A stretch of 64,000 nucleotides of DNA, from contig JAYGXS010000003.1 in NCBI GenBank assembly GCA_036362985.1, positions 79,402,362 through 79,466,361 of the forward strand, read 5' to 3'. The translations under genes were made by a program, and so were the position numbers. This DNA comes from Ligula intestinalis (taxonomy: Eukaryota > Platyhelminthes > Cestoda > Diphyllobothriidea > Diphyllobothriidae). Of this stretch, positions 54,480-64,000 are shown in pieces; position 1 is the stretch's first letter; each line of letters begins with the position of its first letter. The notes beneath the pieces are model-generated. The model did no database searches and had not been told where the DNA came from. It worked only from the letters and a program-made list of their open reading frames with translations.

Positions 54480-55790
54480 AAGATTTTGCTCGGATTGGCA
54501 GGCGTCCGACCGTGGGAGCGCGAGGTCATCAACGGATTGGACAACGCTTCTTATCACCGCCGCCTGGTGGGGCGGAATCCAGAGTGATGCCTAGCGGCAG
54601 ACAGCACATTGAGGTCTGTGTTAGTCGGCCTCTGATTGGCTATTCCAGCAGCCAGAAGCAGCAAGCGTTTCTAGAGTGAACTTCTACGTGAGCTTGTCAC
54701 GACAAGCGTTAACGAGTGCATTTCATGCAGAACTAGTCAAGACGTCGACACGGGTGAACAGTTTAGCCTTGATATTCGTTAAGCGATCTCGCAGAGGGCA
54801 GCGATGATGTAGTGATGGCTGTCACAATACCAGTTACTAGAGAAATGTTGGCAAGCTTAAGAGACCCAGTTTTGCCAACAGTCGGAATTGAACCAGATGC
54901 ACTTCTAAAGCAATGAAAACAACCAAGTCGAAAATTGAATTTTAAAGCTGTACTAAGCGTGTTCTTGCAACGTACCAGTAAGGAAAAAGAGTACTCCGTG
55001 AAATGAAAAACGATTTAAATAAATCGAGCAGAGCTTAGTTACTTCAGTTACGAGTAATACTTTAGATATTAGCGTTAAAAGCGACATGAGTGGCTAATTG
55101 TGTCATCTTGAATAACAATTAGTCAATATTCCTATTTTCACGAACTTGGAACCCATACCTTAGTAGGCATATTGCCTCTGTTAAACTTTGCTCATTTGAG
55201 GCATTCTCATAGAGCACACTTAGGTTTCCAGTACTAAACGAGCAAGATAGTCAAGCTTCCGATGCCTAGCTACCTTCAGTGACCTCCATATATGTGATTT
55301 TATTTATGCTATAAACTGCCCCGGACCCGGGGATGAAAAGTTATTAATTTCTTTTCTCTTGGGTGTGTTAAAAGATTTGATATCCAATTACCACAGCTAT
55401 ACTTCAGGCAAGAGTTGATTTGAAATGTAGAATAAATGCTTGTTAAAATATAGTTACCACAAAGTTTGTTCGAAGAGGGCCAAAAGTGGTTATCATCTCG
55501 GTAAACTTGAATTGACTATTTAAGGCCTATTAGACCTACGGTACAAAAATATTCGATGAGGCTTTAATTAATTTGCTTTTTTCATGGCTTTGCTTTAACT
55601 GAGAAACGATATTTAAAATGTGATTTGTCAGATAAAACGGGCGGAAATTCAAACGGAACAACTTAAGTCAACGAGCAAAATCCTCATCAATAATGAACAA
55701 CCTTCAATTGAGAATACATGAAAAAGTTCACGTTTTAGGTAGTTGCATGGATACAGAAGAAGACTTATCGGGCATTGGATCAGTTTTTTT
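54480..55790. other. unassigned AT-rich sequence
   Basis: Nothing recognised beyond a possible decayed SINE D tail at about 54490. Confidence 0.35.
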
Positions 55791-55794
55791 ACTG

Positions 55795-55839
55795 TCCTGA
55801 ACTTTCGAACCCTCACATGAATCCATCTTTAGCGTTAAT
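55795..55839 (-). ncRNA. decayed hammerhead-like motif, AGCU-type relic
   Basis: Minus strand: CUAAAGA (G5 lost), extra U, helix II GGAUUC/GGGUUC partly paired, GAA, AGUU (one change from AGCU), C17, AGGA. It lies 3' of the lineage-3 Penelope relic. Confidence 0.55.
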
Positions 55840-55959
55840 AGGTAGCAACCAAAAGGAGAGTAATTATGTTAGACATGGGCCAATAAACTATCAGAAGTCA
55901 TCGGTACGTCAAGCTGTAAGAAACAGCAACCAAAAAGGAACAGAGGGGTAATTAAATTG

Positions 55960-56530
55960 GTATACGTTAATTAATTTTCAGTGGAGTCGGGAGTCTTTCG
56001 GGGCATAAACAGAAGTTTGTGTAGGTCCTTGTCTCCATGGTAGGGCGTCCTGTTAATCTTGCTTCCTCTTCCGGCCAGTTCATCGTCGGGTCCTCTTCGC
56101 TTGCGATTCTTACGTTTGGTTTGACCCTTTTTCTGTCCTTAAGTAACATAATGGCGTAAGACTTTGTAGCCGTGGAAAGGTCAAGATATAGTTTTGCGGA
56201 GTTGGCATCTGAGTACCATACCTCAGGCGCCGGTCTTTCGGTTTTTGAGGTTCACCGGCCTAGGATGGTTGCTCTTTGAATATCGAAGTCGTGAAAAATC
56301 TCTCCGATGTGTGCTGTAAGCTGAGAGTTTGTGTCTAGTTTTGGTCTCCGAGCCGCCATTTTGTGTTTGTGTAGAGGAGTTTCCAATTTTCGGCCTGTTT
56401 CTTCAACGTTATGGCAGTCCTCATAGTTGCAACATGTCTTGTGGAAAGCTGCAGAGGGTTCAGTAGGGGCAGTCTGTCTTAAGGTTGCATTAAACGGCGG
56501 CATTTTGTCGCCCTAGGTCGATGGGCTATG
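55960..56530 (-). pseudogene. Penelope GIY-YIG endonuclease relic (lineage 3)
   Basis: Minus strand: MPPFNATLRQTAPTEPSAAF, then CHNVEETGRKLETPLHKHKM (the YIG turn decayed to HNVEETGR; helix with HKHK), then SQLTAHIGEIFHDFDIQRAT. The last segment matches SQLATHIGMTGHRFDIQGAT at 63528, identifying a shared lineage. It has frame breaks towards 55970. Confidence 0.82.
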
Positions 56531-56539
56531 CCCACTAAA

Positions 56540-57585
56540 TTGGGTAGTAACAGTCGAGAGACTGCTTCGGAGACTCCATTTATGTAGGGAATAAACCTCC
56601 AGACTTCGGATTGCTCTTGTATTGGCTGTCGTATGTTCACACGGCGCTTGCTTTGTTTGATATGGGAGTATGGGTATCTAGTAGCTCGTAAAAGTTCGTG
56701 AAGGTATTGTTGTTCGGCTCCTCTGTCAGCTGGTGTGCTGCGGTGTATTTCAACTCTTTTGAAAAGCGATTTTTAAACAAATATTAACCAGAATCAATTC
56801 GGTCATCAACATTTTGAAAAAAAACAACTTGTATTTAAGAAAGTCTGGAAAAAAGCACACTGGGCAATATTTATATAGCATGATCTCGGCGGAGGTCCAT
56901 CTAAGAAAAGGAAAACCTTAACCTGAGTTTGCTAATTAATTTTGATGAATTTCTTAATACCAATATCGAAACCTTGGCGTACTCACAGATACAAAACCAT
57001 AGAAAGAGCGTTGGAGAACCTACTAATATGTCGAACGTCTCACTTATACAGGTGTCTAGCTCTTCAGCCGATATCTCTACTACGAATAGGGGAAAACAAT
57101 TTTGCAGCGCATATGCACCGCTGACGACTTGTTGACGGTTTGCGTTTAGTATTTAGATCTGACGAAACTCACGTTCAGAAGAATATCGGAAAAGAGAATA
57201 TCGGAAAAGGGCCTTTATATGCATCATCATTGTTATGTGAATTTCCGAAAGACACAGGCCGTAAGATTCGTCTTTATTCTCCCAACAACACAACAGTAGA
57301 ATTCGAAGCACGGCTAAGTTGGGTCACGTACAAAGTCTACTCTCAAAGAAGCAGAATGGCCTAAAAGTATGAGTGCTAACATTAAATAGGTTAATTCTAT
57401 TAAAAAAAGGGGGTGCACATCATCTCCATGCAGAAGAATTAATAAGTAAAACAGCAAGGACGTATAATAAGCTTGTAGCGCCTTGCACATGAGGTCAAGC
57501 AATGTAATTCTCGGTCTGCCTCTAGGGCAGTACATTACAGCTGCCGCAAACCGTCCTAACGCTCAAGCTCTTGTGTCTCGCGGCC
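56540..57585. other. unassigned sequence
   Basis: A frame at 57140-57364 (FPKDTGRKIRLYSPNNTTVEF, then FEARLSW) is protein-like but unrecognised and has no supported splice sites. Confidence 0.3.
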
Positions 57586-57589
57586 GCTA

Positions 57590-57890
57590 GCATGTGCGCA
57601 CTTGTAGACCGACTTCAATTGGTCTGGTCAATTATCTTAAGGGGTAACTTATTGAAAAGCCGCTTCGTGGACGCTGTAATGATGTCAATGCTCAGACACT
57701 TCGGATACCGCCCCTGTCGGGGGGGGGGGATACATACTCTTCCGACATTCAATTTATCCTATCCGTTCTTTACTTGTTCTGTACAGAATAAACTATTCAT
57801 ACCACCGAGCAGCTCACTTCTACTCTTTCAACGGGGAACCGGGCCTTGAGATAACAGCAGTCGGGGTACTACCTTTTAGCTTAACTCACT
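57590..57890 (+). repeat. dispersed repeat family E
   Basis: 'cttgttctgtacagaataaa' followed by 'ctattcataccaccgag' and 'aacggggaaccgggccttga'. A G run of ten bases at 57720-57729 precedes it. Confidence 0.65.
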
Positions 57891-57899
57891 GCGATAGGC

Positions 57900-59680
57900 A
57901 CACTAGAATACTGTGGCCAATTTTGTGGATAATTGTTGGGGTAAATAGGTTCCAAGCATTGCTGTAATATGCTGCATGTCCGAGGTTAGATGACTGTTTA
58001 AACCTCGAATCAATGCATCTTTTCGAGTTGCGCGATTTGAAAAACAGTTGACTAAAGAGAGGGGAGGTTTACTTAAGGTGGGAATTATGTTAAATAGGAA
58101 TAAAATTTAATAAACTGACATACAAAGAGGTTGGTGATGGCTAAATATTTCAAGGATTATTCGCAGATGCAAGTATGAGTGGACAGTATCGAATTTCCTT
58201 GAAGTCTTGAACGAATATTAAAAAGATTGCGATGCAAAAAATGAATTTATTTAGTTTGCTTCAATCGAAACCGTTGAGATAAAATCGCTCAGTAAATCGT
58301 TCACTATTGATTATTCTACTGTTCACTATATACTGATAATTTTTTTAAAATTTCTTCACTTAAATGGCCACTTGCAACAAATCGTTGGCTCGTCCACAAT
58401 GTTAAACCAAGTTGGTTAAGAAAACTGCCATCCAAAACAAAGAACTCTGATAAAGCATGAAGAAATTAAAAACATAATTGAATATGCGTTCTTTTGGAAG
58501 ATTGTTTTCACCGAGATGTTTCGTTATCAATATAAATTTTATTTTTCTTCATTTTTTAAAAAAGGGGACGAATAGAATGAGTTTTTCCGACAGACATTGA
58601 CAGCTGTTTGCTGTAGGGAGTAAATATATCTATAATAAACTTTATGACACTATAAGAAATTTTGCGACCTTATTATCTCTTACCCTATTTGAAACTGCAT
58701 TTAATTGATCATGAAGTCTTGCAGCCTTAGTATCACCCTTCAGTTTTTTGATAGAACCCAAAATTATCAATCCCAGTGATTTCCCTCTTTGATATGATGG
58801 CTAGCTTTGTTAAATAATTTTCAATCTATCATCAAAGGCATCAACCAGCTTTCCCAAAACCGTCTGCAGGTAATACTTGAAATGTGAAAATTGTTCCCAA
58901 TCATACTCTTTACAACTGACAAAATTCTGAAACCTTGTAATTAAACGATATCACTTGGTTGGGTGTACTAGGAACATATGGCAAGGCACACAGTTCCAAG
59001 GCACTATCTGCGTGTCAAAAAACTGCCTTTCAGTTGGACAGCCAATTAACATTGCCAAGTTGGAGAAACCGAATATGTTTATGTTTTGCTTCGTATGAGG
59101 TTTCGCCACCTGCATCAAGGGAAGCAAGTTTTAAAGCAATTTGTGTCCAAATGAAATTGAACGAACTGACGCTTTCTCCTAAATTTGGTCCAATAACAAG
59201 GTTATTTCGCGATTTAAACACCTCGCCAGGCGAAGTAAATGGCACGAAATGTTAGCCTTGAGATAATTTGAAACGATTTATGAATTTATCAAGCCTTTTC
59301 CACCACAAGCGCTGAAAAGGCCAGTGCTACTCTCGATTACTAGAAAATACAGTCGTTTATACTCTGACATCACAATGTTCAAAAGAAATGAATGTAGTAA
59401 GCAACTGCAGTTTCATAGCTGTGGTTACAAAGGTATCTATCAAGACGCATAATTGCCAACGAAATGACTTCGGCTGGTGTCCCGTGTAACTAACAAACTA
59501 AATGCAGTTATGGTTAACATGCTCTAGGCCTGTTAAGATCGATCGGCGCTTGCAAAATTCTTGGCGTATACTAGATTTCACTCGAAAATCTTGATGAATG
59601 TCTCAGTGAGCCTCATTAAAGCCTAGCTAGTAATGTCTCGGACTAAATGGATCAGATTTTTACATTAATCCTCCATGATT
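57900..59680. other. AT-rich DNA with decayed coding-like stretch
   Basis: The frames at 58959-59255 (+) and 59030-59245 (-) are both open. The plus reading (YEVSPPASREASFKAICVQM, then LSPKFGPITRLF) looks protein-like but I do not recognise it, and the region around it is full of stops. It could be an old unidentified transposon. Confidence 0.3.
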
Positions 59681-59684
59681 ATGT

Positions 59685-60020
59685 GTAAAATTTTTCATAA
59701 TCCAATCGTTGTAACACGTACTTCTTACACAGAGTGGAGTCAGGTACATGCCTGAATGGTCATGCTTCTTAAGAGCAACGCGTGTCGTGTATGGACTTCG
59801 CCATAATCTGATCAATTTGCGTATGAACGCCAGCTTATGATGAGTCATCGGGGCTTCCATCCCTTTCACAGCCACTGAAAGTGTACTGGAATCGAGAAAT
59901 CTGTTGCAGTGCCTGTGGAGCAGGTTATCTTGGCTGCAGTAGTTGGCACCTATCCACAATAATATGGTAAATGTCGCATTGGGTTAAGTAAATAGAGAAG
60001 GCTCTTGCCAATACGATCTT
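59685..60020 (-). repeat. dispersed repeat family F, copy 1
   Basis: Shares with 62405-62720 the words 'acttcttacacagag', 'tacatgcctg', 'atcaatttgc', 'tggaatcgagaaatctgttg' and 'gctcttgc', in the same order and orientation. The orientation label is arbitrary. Confidence 0.75.
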
Positions 60021-60180
60021 CAGGCCAAGTTCCTTGGCGGATGAGAAGAAGTGCGACACCATTAGGAAGGAATGGGTTAGTCTGTACAGATGTAGTGAAG
60101 AATAGGTAGGGAGAAGATGACTGCCGAAAAAGCAGGCCTCTAGCAGCCAATAGGGCCGCGTCCGACGTGTATAGGCACGG
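60000..60180 (-). repeat. family E fragment
   Basis: Minus strand: 'tctccctacctattcttcac', 'tctgtacagactaaccc' and 'aaggaacttggcctgaagat'. Confidence 0.55.
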
Positions 60181-60184
60181 GAGC

Positions 60185-61235
60185 CGTTACAAGCGCCTCT
60201 AGTGAGGTCAGGTGTGAGTCAAACTCAGAGAGATTATTGGTCAGACCGGATTTGAGACGGAAGACACTCGTGCGCGGGTGCTACCAGTCGCGAGACGCGA
60301 ACAGTTAAGCGTTCCACGCAGACTTGGGCAACTACAAAACTACTTCTGGCATGGCTGGGAAAAGGAAACTCTGGGAGCATAAACTTCCCAGTTCCCACAC
60401 AAATGATCAATTCTGGACATCAGGTGGAGCTCAACGAGGCTACCCACCAACCCTTGGCTCTGGGTGTACTAGCAGCAAAGGAGGCGACTGCTATCGGATT
60501 GAAGCAGCCGTTTTTTACCCACAAAACAGAAACTTGCAAGCTCCGCAGTCAACGGTCTCCTAGCGGCATCTTCTCTTCCACTCTCTCTTCTGCCTGCGCA
60601 CTGCATCTTCTTACCCCTATGCCAACTGCAAAATTGCATAAGGAGAGCAATATGATTGACCAAATGTTTTAAACTTGTTTTAATTTCCTATCTTACTGAA
60701 CTGGTCCAACATGAACGTATGGAAAGCATGCATATACTCTTCAGCTGTTCACTTGAATCCTATCGTGGGTACTTTCGCAACGATGCAATAAGAATTTTGC
60801 CTTTCGCCCCTGATAAATATTACGAAGAGTTTTATAATTTAATTAAGCCGATTGGCAAAATTCGGCCGCGCGATTACGTGCGCCTGAGAATCATATGGTG
60901 GATTATAGATTGGTTGCTAAGTAAATCCCACTCAAGCAGTAAGCTTTCTAAGCCAGTATTGGTGGATTCCATAATTTGAAGTATACTTGTGGGTGAATTC
61001 AACCACCTGTGATTAAAATCACGGCTGTCTATGGGTCCTCGATAGCTCACTCGGCTAGGGCGTTGGGTGCACCAGAGCCTTTCATTGCTGGCAAAACTTT
61101 TAACAATTGGGCCAACTGACTTACGACCATGAATGAATAATTGCTTTGCTATTCTTCGAACATCGATTTATTCAAAGGAGTTTTGTACCATGTACCATGA
61201 AAAACTTACTAGGTCTTGGTAAAGAAGACATATGG
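60185..61235. other. unassigned sequence, possible SINE C scrap
   Basis: The open frame at 60656-60979 (ILPFAPDKYYEEFYNLIKPI, then WWIIDWLLSK) is protein-like but unrecognised. 'tcgatagctcactcggctag' at about 61040 resembles a SINE A box. Confidence 0.3.
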
Positions 61236-61261
61236 TCGATCACTGGAACAAAATTTATTTT

Positions 61262-61303
61262 TCCTGAGCTTTCGAGCTCTTACAAGAGCCCATCGTCAGA
61301 GGT
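61262..61303 (-). ncRNA. hammerhead ribozyme-like motif, best-preserved AGCU type
   Basis: Minus strand: helix I arm CCU; CUGACGA (core intact, position 7 free); extra U; helix II GGGCUC/GAGCUC, six pairs around the loop UUGUAA; GAA; palindromic AGCU; C17; AGG pairing to CCU. The change from ACGU to AGCU keeps the palindrome, a compensatory pattern. No Penelope frame is recognisable immediately upstream. The outer flank 'aataaattttgttcc' with 'agtgatcg' matches other copies. Confidence 0.82.
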
Positions 61304-61484
61304 GGAGAAACAGTAACAAATGTGGAAGCTACTTGGGGCGTGTGTACAATAACTACAATTTTGAATGTGCAGAAAATCAATAGTTGTGTGTGCTGCCGAC
61401 TTGCCACTGAGGGCTGTGCTAGCCTGTGCCAGTAGGCAAGATCGACAAGATGGGTGGAAATATTTGCATTGTTAAAGAATGCTC

Positions 61485-62240
61485 ATTTAAACCAACTCCT
61501 GTTTGAAGGATTATCTTGTAAGTATTTGGATGACTTCTTTCATTTCCCGGACGTACCTTTATTTACTTCGAAGGTATCCGTTTTGGCAAGGCCACGATGC
61601 CTATGAGTCAGCTCTCTAGCAGTTCGATACTGCCGCAAGAAAGCGATCGTTACGTGGGACTTTTGTGCCACGATGTTAGCGTGTACAGACCTAGTTATTT
61701 GACCAATTTGGCATCCTACTATTCCGTAGAAAATAGTTTTTTGCTGACTCAGGCTGATATAATGAGTCAGCGGGGTTTATCGCTTAGTTCTCTGCTGTCG
61801 GAGGCAGCAATATTGATGGAATGTTAGAATTGTTTTGTAGAATTTATTTCGGTGGCCGTAGCCTACCATGAACACCCACTAGGTCTTGCGTCAATCTTTA
61901 AAGAAAACTTATTTCAACAAACCGCCCTTTTTCAAGGGTTATCTTGGTAACTTCTTTCACTTGCGAGGCAAACTTTAGTTTTATTCGAAATGATAATTTT
62001 CGGAAATGCCAGGATTTTTAGGATTCATATCTCTAACAGTCACTTACTGCTGCAAGAAAGGGATCGTTACAGGTGCTTTTTGCCACACTGTTTCCGCTTG
62101 CCAACGTGCACAGACCACTTCCTTTGACAATGCTGTCACTCAGGTATTCCAAAGTAATTGGTTTGCTGTGACTCATGCTGACTCAATGAGTCATCTGGGT
62201 TGATCGGCCATTTCACTGCCAGTACTCTGATTTATACGTT
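61485..62240 (+). repeat. tandem duplication of a 350-bp unit
   Basis: Units at 61485-61830 and 61890-62240 share 'aaggattatctt' / 'agggttatctt', 'cgcaagaaagcgatcgttac' / 'tgcaagaaagggatcgttac', 'gccacgatgttagc' / 'gccacactgtttccgc', and paired TGACTCA/TGAGTCA words near the 3' end. They are diverged, so the duplication is old. Confidence 0.75.
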
Positions 62241-62404
62241 CTTACCGTTAGAGAACATTTATTACTGATCACTGAATCACCATTCATGCCAATGTTGGTA
62301 ATCTTTTCCAACCTCCCCACTAACACATGATTTTCAAGTGCTGTTAGTATCGTGTCTAGTACAAATGGGGCCATATTTTGACACTGATCTTCCTTAGTAA
62401 ATGA

Positions 62405-62720
62405 GTAGACTATTGCATAATCCAGTCGTTAGATCACGCACTTCTTACACAGAGCATGGTCTCATACATGCCTGCAAGGCAAGCGTTTTGTCTTCACCCT
62501 AATCGGATCAATTTGCATATGAGCGCCAAATTATGATGGGTCTTCGGAACTGTAGACTGGGATGTCCTTTCAAAGTTACTGAAAGTGCATTGGAATCGAG
62601 AAATCTGTTGAAGTGCCTGTCTAGCAGATTATATTGGTCAAGTGAGTCGCGCCTATCTGCAATAATAAGGGAATTTTCGCAGTGGTTAAGGTAATAGCAA
62701 TTGCTCTTGCTCCTACGATC
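62405..62720 (-). repeat. dispersed repeat family F, copy 2
   Basis: Partner of 59685-60020. The minus-strand frames in both copies share FLDS.LSV, which is repeat content and not a conserved protein that I recognise. Confidence 0.75.
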
Positions 62721-62904
62721 ATCAGAAAACGTGCACATTTAGTTGTGTCGACAGCAGAAGAATCCCTCAAATCACAATTCTGGGAAGGCGGAATGAATTG
62801 GAACAACTCCAGTCGTTATTTTGCTTACTTCTTACAAAGGATGGAGTCAGACATAGGTCGGAAGCGATAACCCTCATCATTTTTCTCATAAAGAACCCGC
62901 CACG

Positions 62905-62975
62905 GAGGTAGAAACGTTAAGCGAATAGAAGTTTTGACCCAGTGATCGAATCTGCTCCTTTTCAACTACCTCTCA
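62905..62975 (+). repeat. Penelope terminal-repeat relic
   Basis: 'gaaacgttaagcgaatagaa' then 'gacccagtgatcgaatctgc' and 'ctcaattacttccctg' is the downstream half of a hammerhead region (C17 changed to T), matching 4690-4740 and 43670-43700. Confidence 0.6.
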
Positions 62976-62979
62976 ATTA

Positions 62980-63515
62980 CTTCCCTGATTATATTGGCAA
63001 TTTGAGTAATTCGCAAACAAATGTATCTACCTTTACCGTTATGAACTTTCCTCTTAATTTCAAGCACTCCAGTTGATATTGTTTATCAAGAAATATGTAA
63101 AACCTGATCCCAGTCAAACGTACCTGAAGGCGACTTTTCGTTTATCCTATAGTATCAGGTTAAAATAATATTGCCAAAGATATGTAGGTTTCCTTACCAC
63201 TACAGAGTTGCCATTTAAAAAAAGTTAAACCGAGTTACCTTGCGCAAATGAGGACTAGCGTTTGTACAGATAAAACCCCCACCACCTTATGCGAAAGCGA
63301 TCGCAGAAGAAGTAAAGGGTGGAAACATCAATAGAATATAAGAGAACATCTGACGAGTTCACAGTTACATCAGTAGTAATCTGTTGTCACAAAAAAACCA
63401 AACCATGTGTGAAAGGTTGAAATTTGAGAACGGAAAAGCAGAGATATAATTGGAAAGCAATATTGCAATCACCAATACGAGCAAGTATGCGAGTTCTTAG
63501 AAGTAATGTCGGAGA
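62980..63515. other. unassigned AT-rich sequence
   Basis: Nothing recognised. Confidence 0.35.
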
Positions 63516-63519
63516 CTAG

Positions 63520-63740
63520 AACCAAACTCGCAGCTTGCAACACATATCGGAATGACCGGTCACAGATTCGATATTCAAGGGGCGACCATCTTTGGCCGAG
63601 GACCCTCGAAAGCGGAAAGATTAACGTTTGAGGCATGGTTCTCAGACGCCCATTCTGTCAACAGGCATCTGGACCTGCTGGCGGCCTACAAAGTCCTACG
63701 CCATTACGTAAGAAAGGGACAGAAAACAGTCAAACCGAAA
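63520..63740 (+). pseudogene. Penelope GIY-YIG endonuclease 3' part (lineage 3)
   Basis: Frame: SQLATHIGMTGHRFDIQGATIFGRG, then RLTFEAWFSDAHSVNRHLDL. It covers only the C-terminal end of the endonuclease domain, followed by PAxYxVLR-like sequence. The frame at 63552-63821 is open but the upstream GIY-YIG strands are missing. Confidence 0.8.
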
Positions 63741-63744
63741 TCAG

Positions 63745-64000
63745 GATTTGCAGACGTAGACAGCACTGTGACGATACTACGAGCAGAGGGAGGAGGATTA
63801 CCAGCAACGTCTACTGTTTAGACGAAGAAGAACAACAACTGCCGTCCAGCTACAGCAAAATCTACACAGACGGCAAAGCAAAGAGCGGAGAAAATCGATC
63901 AGCCCAAGACCAACACGTAAAACCTCTTCGACAGAAGACAGCTGGCTTAGCTCTCCGAAATGTCAGCAAATCAAGCATTTTTTTCCAGTTAGCAAAACAT
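63745..64000. other. flank of the lineage-3 Penelope relic to the window edge
   Basis: Mostly A-rich sequence that may be untranslated element DNA. No further feature seen. Confidence 0.35.

Noticed and set aside
1..64000. CRISPR array, bacterial operon or prophage
   Set aside because: No regularly spaced identical repeats, no Shine-Dalgarno-linked gene clusters; introns and retroelements show a eukaryotic genome.

Overview
This window looks like a piece of a repeat-laden flatworm nuclear genome, most likely a tapeworm and probably a large-genome diphyllobothriidean. That placement is inferred from three things: spliced genes with long introns, a dynein light chain of the helminth type, and a dense mixture of Penelope-like, RTE and other LINE, Ty3/Gypsy, hAT and tRNA-derived SINE relics. 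I cannot name the species from sequence alone. Coding density is very low. There is a 10-base N run at 14293-14302, so this is a scaffold with a gap.

Layout. (1) 1612-16653 (+) carries the 3' part of a diphthine--ammonia ligase gene (DPH6, long two-RidA form). Five exons join in phase with canonical splice sites, and the catalytic ATP-binding exons lie off the left edge. The intron between the fourth and fifth exons is about 10.6 kb and is filled with SINEs, a 27-bp minisatellite, a 5'-truncated Penelope element and a flanking duplication. (2) 16.7-49 kb is transposon territory. It holds a Gypsy RT scrap, RTE copies in both orientations (19.5-21.5, 32.9-33.3, 34.4-35.2 kb), a clade-unassigned LINE ending in (CA)n (37.9-38.8 and 41.8-42.1 kb), an internally deleted hAT element (28.15-29.96 kb), two copies of a 0.55-kb terminal-inverted-repeat element with 8-bp target duplications (32.26-32.83 and 33.79-34.34 kb), and many Penelope endonuclease fragments. 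(3) 49620-49922 (+) is an intact single-exon dynein light chain gene. (4) 50-64 kb is AT-rich with low-copy duplications, more Penelope relics, SINE copies and a few unassigned candidate exons.

The most interesting layer is RNA. At least a dozen sites on both strands match a hammerhead ribozyme core and sit 3' of Penelope open reading frames, or in inverted pairs. Hammerheads in Penelope-like elements are already known. What stands out here is that helix III appears only as a self-complementary palindrome in three alternative versions (ACGU, AGCU, AACGUU), so activity would need a dimer. All well-preserved copies also carry an extra U between the CUGANGA box and helix II. The versions appear to follow different Penelope lineages.

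The genes do not form an operon or pathway. DPH6 modifies elongation factor 2 and the light chain serves dynein motors. Everything between is accumulated mobile DNA.
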